A stretch of 7,468 bases of DNA from positions 1 to 7,468 of the forward strand of contig CAINWC010000142.1 in the NCBI GenBank assembly GCA_903854305.1, given 5' to 3'. How positions within the stretch are numbered: the stretch's first letter is position 1; the number at the start of each line of letters is the position of its first letter. The notes under the pieces are model-generated. The model was not told the origin of the DNA, did not search any database, and saw nothing but the letters and a program-made list of their open reading frames with translations. Source of the DNA: an uncultured Pseudomonadota bacterium (GTDB lineage: Bacteria; Pseudomonadota; Gammaproteobacteria; Burkholderiales; Methylophilaceae). The position numbers were made by a program, and so were the translations under genes. Positions 1-6,630 of this stretch are shown here, in pieces.

Positions 1-1
1 A

Positions 2-142
2 TGTGCAGGCAGTGCAAAGTCAGAGGGATTAGGTATTGCCATCATCGAAAAAATGATAGGCGAAGATCCAAATGCACTTATTGGATTACCCCTAATTAAA
101 TTGGTTAGCATGTTACAAAATGAAGGTGTGGCCGTTTTATAA
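2..142 (+). CDS. Maf/YceF-type nucleoside triphosphate pyrophosphatase, 3' end (5' truncated by window)
   Basis: Only the last 46 codons are present, read in the frame that ends in TAA at 140-142. The peptide begins C-A-G-S-A-K and contains SEGLGI, then [12 protein letters not shown] and a short helical tail. This matches the C-terminal end of the Maf family, in particular the YceF branch (E. coli YceF has a GSFKCEGLGI stretch, then DPNALVGLPL). Family knowledge: Maf proteins are cytoplasmic house-cleaning pyrophosphatases that hydrolyse non-canonical or modified nucleotides to monophosphates. The YceF branch prefers m7GTP, whereas the YhdE branch, which has a different C-terminal motif, acts on dTTP/UTP. 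The active-site residues lie upstream of the window and cannot be checked. An RsmI-like methyltransferase lies downstream on the same strand, with one gene between them. Family assignment is solid; the m7GTP substrate is an inference from the C-terminal motif. Confidence 0.85.
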   Translation, partial: CAGSAKSEGLGIAIIEKMIGEDPNALIGLPLIKLVSMLQNEGVAVL

Positions 143-200
143 ATCACTAAAAACAATTAACCCTTTTTTGCATCTTGTTACGTTTAATTGTTAAGCATGC

Positions 201-227
201 TTGAAATGTATAAGCAGCTGTAATAAT
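201..227 (+). promoter_or_regulatory. Possible sigma-70-like promoter upstream of the DUF4139 gene
   Basis: The 110-nt gap between the maf stop and the next gene is AT-rich. It contains TTGAAA (201-206, five of six to the -35 consensus) and AATAAT (222-227, five of six to the -10 consensus). The spacer is 15 bp, shorter than the preferred 17. An alternative -10-like TATAAG lies at 209-214, with TTGTTA at 188-193 as a possible -35, also 15 bp away. No clear terminator hairpin for maf was seen here, so readthrough from maf is equally possible. This is a weak call based on hexamer matches only. Confidence 0.25.
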
Positions 228-240
228 TATTCTCACTCAA

Positions 241-246
241 AAGGAG
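241..246 (+). promoter_or_regulatory. Strong Shine-Dalgarno sequence for the DUF4139 gene
   Basis: AAGGAG lies 6 nt before the ATG at 253. It is one of the two clear Shine-Dalgarno sequences in the window, and it fixes the start codon of the DUF4139 gene. Confidence 0.8.
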
Positions 247-252
247 TTTGCA

Positions 253-1698
253 ATGCCTAATCAATATAGATGTATCGTACTTTGCGTTCTTTCAGCACTT
301 TCTATCAATGCTTTTTCAGGTGAATCCGATGAAATTCGCAGCACCTTGAGCGACCAACAGTCGGTTGCTGTCACAATTTACAACAATAATCTCGCCTTAG
401 TAAAAGACCAACGTAAAGTGAAATTGAATAGCGGCTTAAATAACCTTGCCTTGCGTGACGTTAGCGCTCAAATTCGACCGGAAACTGCTTTACTACGTAG
501 CTTGAGTAATGCGGGTAGCTTTGTAACCTTAGAGCAGAATTTTGATTTTGATTTGCTTACCCCACAAAAGTTGCTAGAAAAATATGTGGGTAAAAAAGTA
601 AATATTGTTAAAACTAACCCAACTACGGGCATAGAAACTACCGAGCAGGCCACAGTACTCTCCGCCAACAATGGTGTGGTGTTTAAGATCGGCAACCGTA
701 TTGAAACCGGTCTGCCAGGGCGTATTGTGTACGATGATGTCCCGTCCAACCTGCGTGACCGCCCTACTCTGGTGACTCACCTTCACAATAAAATAACTAC
801 TGAACAAACGATAGAACTCAGCTATTTAACCGGTGGTTTAGGTTGGAAAGCTGACTACGTTGCAGAACTAAGCCCAAAAGAAGATCGCGTGGATTTATCC
901 GGCTGGGTAACGCTGACTAACACTAGTGGTGCCACTTACAATAACGCTAAGTTGCAATTAGTAGCAGGTGATGTAAATCGTATACAAGATAATTATCCGC
1001 GTGCAATGGCAATGCGTAAAAATGTTGGGATGTTGGCAGATGCTGCGGCTCCAATGGCTGAAGAATCATTGTTAGAGTACCACCTATACTCCTTAGATCG
1101 CCCAACGACGATTGCTGAGAGCCAAACGAAACAGGTTGCCCTGCTCTCAGCCACTGGTGTGCCAGCACGTAAAGAACTTGTGTTACACGGTGCAGATTAT
1201 TATTATCAAGCGAGTTATGGCGATTTGGGCACTAAAATGAAAGTTGGTGTGTTTGTTGAATTTGATAATAAAGAAGCAGCAAAATTAGGGATGCCATTAC
1301 CCAAAGGTGTCATGCGGGTGTATAAAAAAGATAGGCAGGGTAACGCACAGTTTGTGGGTGAAGACAACATCGACCACACACCAAGAAATGAAGTGGTGCG
1401 CCTAAAATTGGGCGAATCTTTTGATGTGACTGCCGATAAAAAACAAATGGACTTCAAAGTGCTGCCACGCCCTTCTAAAGGCAATAGCGCGTTTGAGAGT
1501 GCTTATGAAATTACCTTGAAAAATGCTAAAAAGGAAAAAATGATTGTCACTGTTCAAGAGCCTATTAGTGGTGATTGGTCGATTACTTCTGAAAGTCAGC
1601 CACATAAAAAAGTGAATAGTCATTTAGCCGTTTGGAAAGTTGAAGTGCCTGCAGAAGGTTCAGCTACTTTGAGTTACAGAGCTGTTGTTAAATATTAA
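253..1698 (+). CDS. Exported DUF4139-domain protein (with N-terminal DUF4140-like region)
   Basis: This is a 481-aa protein of unknown biochemical function. Residues 1 to about 22 look like a Sec signal peptide: one arginine at position 6, then a hydrophobic core, then a small-residue stretch ending near A20/S22. The mature protein is probably periplasmic or surface associated. The N-terminal part (about 37-130, starting VAVTIYNNNLALVKDQR) fits the DUF4140-like region that often precedes DUF4139. From about 190 onward the typical DUF4139 wording appears: SYLTGGLGWKADYVAEL, then DLSGWVTLTNTSG and QLVAGDVNR (about residues 190-243), followed by EYHLYSLDRPTTI. Repeated beta-strand patterning with no catalytic motif suggests a beta-sandwich structural or binding protein, which is inference. 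The start is set by AAGGAG at 241-246. The gene sits between maf and an RsmI-like methyltransferase without an obvious functional link. A lipoprotein is unlikely because no lipobox cysteine is seen at the cleavage region. Confidence 0.85.
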   Translation: MPNQYRCIVLCVLSALSINAFSGESDEIRSTLSDQQSVAVTIYNNNLALVKDQRKVKLNSGLNNLALRDVSAQIRPETALLRSLSNAGSFVTLEQNFDFDLLTPQKLLEKYVGKKVNIVKTNPTTGIETTEQATVLSANNGVVFKIGNRIETGLPGRIVYDDVPSNLRDRPTLVTHLHNKITTEQTIELSYLTGGLGWKADYVAELSPKEDRVDLSGWVTLTNTSGATYNNAKLQLVAGDVNRIQDNYPRAMAMRKNVGMLADAAAPMAEESLLEYHLYSLDRPTTIAESQTKQVALLSATGVPARKELVLHGADYYYQASYGDLGTKMKVGVFVEFDNKEAAKLGMPLPKGVMRVYKKDRQGNAQFVGEDNIDHTPRNEVVRLKLGESFDVTADKKQMDFKVLPRPSKGNSAFESAYEITLKNAKKEKMIVTVQEPISGDWSITSESQPHKKVNSHLAVWKVEVPAEGSATLSYRAVVKY

Positions 1699-1760
1699 GT
1701 ACTATTCATGTAATAAAATGGTGAAATGCTAATAATTTAAAATTAGCCTATAAAAAAGTT

Positions 1761-1764
1761 AGGA
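1761..1764 (+). promoter_or_regulatory. Shine-Dalgarno AGGA deciding the GTG start at 1770
   Basis: AGGA lies 5 nt before the GTG at 1770. The nearby ATG (1768-1770) is followed at once by TGA, so it cannot start the gene. The in-frame codons upstream of 1770 contain no usable start before a TGA at 1722-1724. Confidence 0.55.
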
Positions 1765-1769
1765 AAAAT

Positions 1770-2480
1770 GTGAAATTTGGAACGCTGTACTTAATCCCCG
1801 TTACCCTTGGTGACGACAACATTAGCAAGGTTCTACCTGTAGATGTCATTAACATCGCACAGCAACTTGACACCTTTGTGGTTGAAAGTGAAAAATCAGC
1901 GCGTCATTTTTTAAGCACGATTAAAACCATTAAACCGGTGCGAGAGTTAAGCCTAAACTTGCTCAATGAACATACTGAAGATAAAGATGTGTCAGCCTTA
2001 TTAGCACCATTGCTAGCTGGTAAGGATGTTGGTTTAATGAGCGATGCAGGCTGCCCTGGTGTGGCTGATCCGGGTGCTAGGCTAGTTGAGTTAGCGCATC
2101 ATAAAGGTATTCGGGTAGTGCCTTTTGTTGGGCCAAGTTCCATTTTAATGAGCTTAATGGCTTCGGGTCTAAACGGCCAACAGTTTGCGTTCTTAGGTTA
2201 TTTACCTGTTGATAAAACGTTGCGTAATCAGAAACTTAAAGAAATCGAAAAGCGCTCGCTTAGTCATAAAGAAACGCAATTATTTATCGAAACGCCGTAT
2301 CGTAATCAACACATGCTAGAAGCAATTTTGAGCGTTTGTCAGCCTAATACAAGGTTGTGTGTGGCTTGTGACATAAGCTTGGATACGGAAATGATTGTTG
2401 CTAAAACCATTGCAAGCTGGAAAAAAACACCGCTGCCAGACTTGCATAAACGACCTACAGTATTTTTGTTGTTAGCTTAA
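1770..2480 (+). CDS. SAM-dependent methyltransferase, tetrapyrrole methylase fold, RsmI-like paralogue
   Basis: This 236-aa cytoplasmic protein belongs to the tetrapyrrole (corrin/porphyrin) methylase superfamily and resembles RsmI, which 2'-O-methylates C1402 of 16S rRNA. Visible blocks are an N-terminal LYLIPVTLGDD (6-16), where RsmI has a PTPIGN loop; LMSDAGCPGVADPG (89-102), matching RsmI SDAGTPLISDPG; VPFVGPSSIL (117-126), matching the RsmI GPCA region; FLGYLP (141-146); and IETPYRNQ (173-180), at the place of the RsmI ESTHR motif. It is shorter than RsmI (about 285 aa in E. coli) and lacks the C-terminal extension. The altered PIGN and ESTHR motifs suggest a separate paralogue, often found near maf in betaproteobacteria, with an unproven substrate. 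Translation starts at GTG (1770), overlapping an ATG-TGA. The gene ends 9 nt before the convergent rnhB end. Confidence 0.82.
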   Translation: MKFGTLYLIPVTLGDDNISKVLPVDVINIAQQLDTFVVESEKSARHFLSTIKTIKPVRELSLNLLNEHTEDKDVSALLAPLLAGKDVGLMSDAGCPGVADPGARLVELAHHKGIRVVPFVGPSSILMSLMASGLNGQQFAFLGYLPVDKTLRNQKLKEIEKRSLSHKETQLFIETPYRNQHMLEAILSVCQPNTRLCVACDISLDTEMIVAKTIASWKKTPLPDLHKRPTVFLLLA

Positions 2481-2485
2481 TAATT

Positions 2486-2514
2486 AAAACTAATGGTTTA
2501 AAAGCATTAGTTTT
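2486..2514. terminator. Probable bidirectional terminator hairpin between convergent operons
   Basis: AAAACTAATG (2486-2495) and CATTAGTTTT (2505-2514) are perfect inverted repeats giving a 10-bp stem with a 9-nt loop. On the plus strand the run of T continues to 2516 (TTTTTT, 2511-2516). On the minus strand the descending arm ends in TTTTAATTA. It sits just after the methyltransferase stop (2480) and includes the last codons and stop of rnhB (2490-2492), so it could end transcripts from both sides. The stem is AT-rich and therefore of limited strength. Confidence 0.6.
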
Positions 2515-3092
2515 TTAACGGGGGCGTAACTAAGCCTGTGTATTGCTGAAATGCCATGCATAGTAAGCATTTCAATATGAAAAGCTGTTGGATAGCCTTT
2601 ATGCTTTGCAAAGCCGTATTGTGGGTAGATTTTATCTAACGCATATAACTCAGCATCTCGTGCTACTTTTGCAAGTATAGAAGCCGCTGAAATAGCTTGT
2701 ACTTTGCTATCACCCTGCACGATAGCTTCGCATGGCAAGTCTATTTTCGGGCACTTATTACCGTCTACTTGTACGAAAATTTCACCCAAGTCTGGAGTGA
2801 TTTTGAATTGCACTTGCATCGCTTCAATCGCGCGCTTCATCGCTAACAGACTGGCTTGTAAGATATTGATTTCATCAATTTCTTGCACACTGCAACTGGC
2901 AATCGCCCAAGCCAGTGCATGCTGTTTGATTTCAACGCTTAATAAGTCACGTTTTTTTTCAGATAATTTTTTAGAATCGGCTAAACCAGAAATTGGCCGC
3001 TGTGGATTTAAAATCACAGCGGCCGCATAAACAGCACCAGCTAGAGGCCCGCGCCCAGCCTCATCTACGCCGCAAATTAACTGTAATGCCAT
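2490..3092 (-). CDS. rnhB: Ribonuclease HII
   Basis: A 200-aa cytoplasmic enzyme, against 198 aa for E. coli RnhB. It cuts 5' of ribonucleotides embedded in duplex DNA, starting ribonucleotide excision repair, and also cleaves RNA in RNA/DNA hybrids using divalent metal. The N-terminal [12 protein letters not shown] block (8-19) carries the first two carboxylates, D10 and E11, plus the GRG motif. The other two are D110 (VDGN, 109-112) and D128 (GDSK, 127-130), giving the full DEDD set. [14 protein letters not shown] (133-146) and HKGYPT (164-169) are also typical; Y167 corresponds to the tyrosine that senses the ribonucleotide 2'-OH in studied RNases HII. It is the last gene of the lpx cluster, 20 nt after lpxB, as in many proteobacteria. 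No Shine-Dalgarno is evident upstream of the ATG. The last codons form part of the terminator stem. Confidence 0.96.
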   Translation of the reverse strand: MALQLICGVDEAGRGPLAGAVYAAAVILNPQRPISGLADSKKLSEKKRDLLSVEIKQHALAWAIASCSVQEIDEINILQASLLAMKRAIEAMQVQFKITPDLGEIFVQVDGNKCPKIDLPCEAIVQGDSKVQAISAASILAKVARDAELYALDKIYPQYGFAKHKGYPTAFHIEMLTMHGISAIHRLSYAPVKKLMLLNH

Positions 3093-3112
3093 CTAATTAG
3101 CCGAGATAAAAG

Positions 3113-4246
3113 TTATGATAAGTGAGAGAGAATTGCTACAGCGGCTTTCTCCGCGGTATTTTGTCGCAAACTTTGATGAATTTTTGTGAATTCAGCTTTG
3201 ATTTCAGCTGCGTAACTAGTATCTGACACGAGCTTTAGTGCAGCTTCGGCTAGCTTCTCAGGGGTTGATTCATCTTGTAATAACTCAGGCACTACAAACC
3301 TGCCCGCCAATATATTGGGTAAGCCAACATAAGGCTGTAGTCGCATACGCTTAAGTATTTTCCAACTTAAATTAGGCATACGATAAGTGATGACCATCGG
3401 TTTTTTTAGTAGTGCAGCTTCAAGCGTTGCTGTTCCAGAAGCCACAATAATGACATCAGCGGCTTCCATTGCATCGTGCGCATGTCCAAACAATATTTGT
3501 ATAGGGAGGCTAACTTCCTCGTGAAACATAGCTAACTCAAAAATTTGACGTGTTTCACGTGTAATTAAAGGCACTAAAAATATTGTATTTGGTTGCTCAG
3601 CATAAATAAGCTTTGCTGTTTTTACAAATAACTCAGCATGTTGTTGCACTTCACTTTGTCTACTACCGGGAAGCATCGCCACTACTAAACCCGTTGGGTT
3701 TAATTTAAGAGCCTTGCGAGCGGCGGCAGTATCTGGCTCCATAGGCAATATATCAGCCAGCGGATGTCCTACATAAGTAACGGGAATGCCTGCATTTTGA
3801 TACAAAGCGGGTTCAAATGGAAACAAGGCCAGCATGTGCGTAACAGCATGCTTGATTTTATTGAGTCTATTTTTACGCCAAGCCCAAATAGAAGGACTGA
3901 CATAATGAATCGTTTTAATGCCTTTATTTTTAAGTTTTTTCTCTAACCAAAAATTAAAGTCTGGGGCATCGATGCCAATAAATAAATCTAGTCGATTATT
4001 TAGAAAGTGCTTGAGCAACTGGCGGCGTAGCCTAAGTAGCCCAAATAAATGTTTGAGGACTTCTACGTAGCCGCGTACAGATAGTCTTTCGATGGGGAAA
4101 AGTGACTGAGCGCCTTCGCTCATCATCTTAGGGCCTGCAATCCCAACAAACTCTATATCGGTTCGTTTTTGTTTAAGTGCCTGCATGAGATGACTGCCAA
4201 GCAAGTCACCAGAGGCTTCCCCTGCCACAATGCCAATTCTAACCAT
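3113..4246 (-). CDS. lpxB: Lipid-A-disaccharide synthase
   Basis: A 377-aa peripheral membrane glycosyltransferase of family GT19 (E. coli LpxB is 382 aa). It joins UDP-2,3-diacylglucosamine to 2,3-diacylglucosamine-1-phosphate (lipid X), forming the beta-1,6 disaccharide of lipid A at the inner face of the cytoplasmic membrane. Recognisable blocks are IVAGEASGDLLG (6-17), GIDAPDFN (91-98, holding the aspartate known to be important in Haemophilus LpxB), HYVSPSIWAWR (114-124), LPGSR (192-196), ASGTATLE (269-276), YRMP (288-291) and LPNILAGR (309-316). Hydrophobic and basic segments around 58-80 fit membrane association. The start gives the expected N-terminus, but the 9 nt after the lpxA stop (GTTATTATT on the minus strand) contain no Shine-Dalgarno, so translational coupling to lpxA is likely. 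Confidence 0.97.
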   Translation of the reverse strand: MVRIGIVAGEASGDLLGSHLMQALKQKRTDIEFVGIAGPKMMSEGAQSLFPIERLSVRGYVEVLKHLFGLLRLRRQLLKHFLNNRLDLFIGIDAPDFNFWLEKKLKNKGIKTIHYVSPSIWAWRKNRLNKIKHAVTHMLALFPFEPALYQNAGIPVTYVGHPLADILPMEPDTAAARKALKLNPTGLVVAMLPGSRQSEVQQHAELFVKTAKLIYAEQPNTIFLVPLITRETRQIFELAMFHEEVSLPIQILFGHAHDAMEAADVIIVASGTATLEAALLKKPMVITYRMPNLSWKILKRMRLQPYVGLPNILAGRFVVPELLQDESTPEKLAEAALKLVSDTSYAAEIKAEFTKIHQSLRQNTAEKAAVAILSHLS

Positions 4247-4255
4247 AATAATAAC

Positions 4256-5038
4256 TTAACGGACGATGCCGCGAGTAGACACATTTAAGAAGTCAGTGAA
4301 CAAGCTAATTTCAGGCGTGATTTTTTGCATGGCGGCTAGTTCAACCTTGGCTTCTTCTAATGAAAGTCCATTACGATATAACGCTTTATAGGCGCGTTTG
4401 ATTTGCAAAATACTCTCAGCACTGAAACCACGACGTTTTAAGCCTTCAGCGTTGATACCATGTGGCTTTGCATCATAGCCAGCAGCTGTCACATAAGGTG
4501 GAATATCTTTGAAAACAACAGATCCTACTGCAGTAATAACATGCGAGCCTATCTTGCAAAACTGATGAATAAGGGTAAATCCACCTAAAATCGCGTAGTC
4601 ATCAACATCTACATGACCTGCAAGAGAGGCATTATTTGCAAAAATAGTGTGGTTACCAATCTGGCAATCATGAGCGATATGCACATAAGCCATAATCCAA
4701 TTATCGTTACCGATTTTAGTGGTATTTTTATCTTGTACAGTACCGCGATTAAATGTGCAGAATTCACGAATGGTATTATTATCGCCAATTTCTAATAAAG
4801 TCGGCTCATCATTATATTTTTTATCTTGCGGCGCTTCGCCTAATGAAGAATATTGAAATATATGGTTATTTTTACCAATAATTGTCGGACCATTGATCAT
4901 GACGTGGCCGGCAATGCGTGTGCCAGCATTTATTTTGACATTAGCACCGATGACCGAGTAAGGACCGATCTCTACGCTTGAATCAAGCTCTGCCGTAGCA
5001 TCAACGATTGCTGTCGGGTGAATTTTTGCTGCTAGCAT
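4256..5038 (-). CDS. lpxA: Acyl-ACP--UDP-N-acetylglucosamine O-acyltransferase
   Basis: A 260-aa cytoplasmic enzyme (E. coli 262 aa) for the first step of lipid A synthesis: transfer of a 3-hydroxyacyl chain from ACP to the 3-OH of UDP-GlcNAc. The first 185 or so residues are left-handed beta-helix hexapeptide repeats (for example IGPYSVIG, IGDNNTI), followed by a helical C-terminal domain (GLKRRGFSAESI, 199-210; ending TDFLNVSTRG). The catalytic histidine corresponds to H123 in HIAHDC (120-125), equivalent to E. coli H125. The family signature GEAPQDKKY (67-75) is present. The position equivalent to the E. coli acyl-chain ruler G173 is V171 here. A GAGAAG at 5045-5050 lies 6 nt before the ATG, inside the end of fabZ; only 3 nt separate the two genes. 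The trimer is expected from the family. Confidence 0.97.
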   Translation of the reverse strand: MLAAKIHPTAIVDATAELDSSVEIGPYSVIGANVKINAGTRIAGHVMINGPTIIGKNNHIFQYSSLGEAPQDKKYNDEPTLLEIGDNNTIREFCTFNRGTVQDKNTTKIGNDNWIMAYVHIAHDCQIGNHTIFANNASLAGHVDVDDYAILGGFTLIHQFCKIGSHVITAVGSVVFKDIPPYVTAAGYDAKPHGINAEGLKRRGFSAESILQIKRAYKALYRNGLSLEEAKVELAAMQKITPEISLFTDFLNVSTRGIVR

Positions 5039-5041
5039 TAC

Positions 5042-5518
5042 TTACTTCTCTTTTTTGTCGATAGCTTTTAATATGCACATCATTTGCGCTTCCGCTACGA
5101 TGGCACCATCTACGCGAGCCACACCAGAGTATTTCCAGATACCTTTTAAAATACGGTCAATTTTGACGTTCAGTACAATTTGATCGCCAGGAGACACAGG
5201 TTTTTTGAACCGCGCATTATCAATGCCGGCAAAGTAGTAAACAGAATCATCGCTGGGTTTAGCATTCATCGTTTTAAATGATAAAACAGCCGCAGCTTGG
5301 GCCATCGCCTCAATAATCAATACTCCTGGCATTACTGGATGATGGGGAAAATGCCCAGGGAAAAATGGTTCATTGATACTCACATTTTTAATCGCAATAA
5401 TTTCCTTACCTAGCTCCATAGATAAAACACGGTCTATTAGTACAAAGGGATAACGATGCGGTAAGTGATCCAATATTTCATGGATGTCCATACTTGTTGA
5501 GGTGATTTCGTTAGTCAT
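5042..5518 (-). CDS. fabZ: 3-hydroxyacyl-[acyl-carrier-protein] dehydratase FabZ
   Basis: A 158-aa cytoplasmic hotdog-fold dehydratase that removes water from (3R)-hydroxyacyl-ACP in fatty-acid elongation. It competes with LpxA and LpxD for the same substrates, which explains its place among the lpx genes. [13 protein letters not shown] (19-31) is the N-terminal signature. The active-site pair is H56 in [11 protein letters not shown] (55-65) and E70 in IIEAMAQ (68-74), with the 14-residue spacing seen in characterised FabZ (H49/E63 in Pseudomonas). The central helix and [10 protein letters not shown] sheet follow. The ATG at 5518 is preferred over M10 (5491): a GAG lies 7 nt upstream of the first, and nothing like a ribosome site precedes the second. 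A 74-nt gap separates it from lpxD. Confidence 0.96.
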   Translation of the reverse strand: MTNEITSTSMDIHEILDHLPHRYPFVLIDRVLSMELGKEIIAIKNVSINEPFFPGHFPHHPVMPGVLIIEAMAQAAAVLSFKTMNAKPSDDSVYYFAGIDNARFKKPVSPGDQIVLNVKIDRILKGIWKYSGVARVDGAIVAEAQMMCILKAIDKKEK

Positions 5519-5555
5519 TTTTATCTCAGCTTACTTTTTAGTTGGGTGCCTGTTT

Positions 5556-5573
5556 AACTGAACACCAGTTTAA
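5556..5573 (-). repeat. Small inverted repeat in the lpxD-fabZ gap
   Basis: In the 74-nt gap between lpxD and fabZ, AACTG (5556-5560) and CAGTT (5566-5570) can pair around a 5-nt loop. Past one T-T mismatch the stem can extend by two A-T pairs (5553-5554 with 5572-5573). An overlapping alternative pairs ACTGAA (5557-5562) with TTCAGT (5574-5579). No T-run follows on the minus strand, so it is not a convincing terminator. It could be a processing or stability hairpin, or chance. Confidence 0.3.
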
Positions 5574-5592
5574 TTCAGTGCTACTTTTATCT

Positions 5593-6630
5593 CTATTGCT
5601 TAGATTTTAACAGAGCAATCTCTTTTTCAAGACTTTTAATTTTATCGGACAGCGTATCTAGGTGGCGAATTTTTGCTGCCGTAGTAAGCCATGACTTATG
5701 TGTTTGAAATGGCATCAGCGCTGTATAAGTATCTGCTATTAGTAATGACCTTGTAATCATACTGCCCGGTGAAATCGTGACATGATCGGCAATCTCTAAA
5801 TGACCAAGTATCATAGCTGCCCCGCCGATTTTACAGTGTTTACCAATTTTAGCGCTACCTGCAATACCTGTAGCGCCAGCAATTACTGTGTGTGCACCAA
5901 TAACGCAGTTATGTCCAATTTGAATGAGGTTGTCTAGTTTAACGCCCTCTTCGATAATGGTGTCATCTAGCGCGCCTCGATCAATAGTAGTATTTGCACC
6001 AATATCAACATTAGCGTGAATTACAACGCGCCCTACTTGCGGTATTTTAAGCCATACACCAGCTTCTTCAGCATAACCAAATCCATCCGAGCCAATCACA
6101 GCACCTGAAAATATGTGGCAATTAGGCCCAATTTCACAATGGTGTTTGATCACAACATGAGGTTCTAAGCGTGTATTGTCAGCAATGGTGACATCATTTT
6201 CAATCACACACGCACTGCCAACAATCACATTTTCGCCGAGCACTACGTTTGCACCAATCACGACCAGCGGACCAATACTACAGGTTGAGGGTATATTCGC
6301 TGTAGCATCAATCACGGCACTAGTGGCAATGCCTAATTTGGTTGTTGCAGGTGGATTTAAAAATGCTGAAAGCTTAGCAAAATAAGCGTAAGGGTTTTCC
6401 ACAATCACTCTAGGCAGTGTGGTTAAATCAGCATCACTTTCCCTTAATACAAAAGCACTTGCTTCGCATGAAACAAGTGCTTTTTGATATTTTGCATCAT
6501 TAATGAAACAAATATCCCCAGACTTCGCATTTGCCAAGGAGGCAACACCACTAATTAAGACTGAACCATCGCCTAATACATAGCCACCTAAGGACTCTGC
6601 AATGGCACTAAGTGAGTAGTTTTTACTCAT
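5593..6630 (-). CDS. lpxD: UDP-3-O-(3-hydroxyacyl)glucosamine N-acyltransferase
   Basis: A 345-aa cytoplasmic enzyme (E. coli 341 aa) for the third step of lipid A synthesis: N-acylation of UDP-3-O-acyl-glucosamine from 3-hydroxyacyl-ACP. The N-terminal uridine-binding domain spans about 1-100 (SGVASLANAKSGDICFI). A left-handed beta-helix of hexapeptide repeats follows, with GSDGFGYA (180-187) and NTTIDRGALDDT (213-224). A C-terminal helix (KIKSLEKEIALLKSK) probably forms a coiled coil in the trimer. Numbered from this start, the catalytic histidine is H240 in QIGHNCVIG and a second conserved one is H277 in ILGHLE, matching E. coli H239 and H276. An in-frame TTG two codons upstream (6636) is possible, but the ATG at 6630 gives the usual N-terminus. 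No Shine-Dalgarno precedes either. Confidence 0.96.
   Translation of the reverse strand: MSKNYSLSAIAESLGGYVLGDGSVLISGVASLANAKSGDICFINDAKYQKALVSCEASAFVLRESDADLTTLPRVIVENPYAYFAKLSAFLNPPATTKLGIATSAVIDATANIPSTCSIGPLVVIGANVVLGENVIVGSACVIENDVTIADNTRLEPHVVIKHHCEIGPNCHIFSGAVIGSDGFGYAEEAGVWLKIPQVGRVVIHANVDIGANTTIDRGALDDTIIEEGVKLDNLIQIGHNCVIGAHTVIAGATGIAGSAKIGKHCKIGGAAMILGHLEIADHVTISPGSMITRSLLIADTYTALMPFQTHKSWLTTAAKIRHLDTLSDKIKSLEKEIALLKSKQ

Noticed and set aside
1..99. An ATG at position 1 opening a 32-codon reading frame.
   Set aside because: It is out of frame with the recognisable Maf C-terminus (frame starting at 2), and its translation is rich in C, R and H without family resemblance. It is a shadow of the truncated maf gene.
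193..202. Perfect 10-bp palindrome AAGCATGCTT upstream of the DUF4139 gene.
   Set aside because: It is short and does not extend symmetrically beyond 10 bp. A chance occurrence is likely without conservation data.
468..1623. Several minus-strand reading frames of 73-93 aa opposite the DUF4139 gene.
   Set aside because: They are antisense shadows of a strongly supported coding gene, with no recognisable domain or family motif and overlapping each other.
1728..1747. Inverted repeat GCTAAT / ATTAGC between the DUF4139 gene and the methyltransferase, considered as a terminator.
   Set aside because: The stem is only 6 bp around an 8-nt AT loop and is followed by A-rich rather than T-rich sequence on the plus strand, so it is not a credible terminator.
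2704..3030. A 108-aa plus-strand reading frame opposite rnhB.
   Set aside because: It lies entirely within rnhB, which has all four catalytic carboxylates. The opposite-strand peptide has no recognisable domain and no ribosome site was evident.
4613..4795. A 60-aa plus-strand reading frame within lpxA, and similar ones within lpxB (3764-3946) and lpxD (6176-6385).
   Set aside because: All lie antisense inside well-supported genes and lack recognisable domains. Hexapeptide-repeat genes easily leave opposite-strand open frames.
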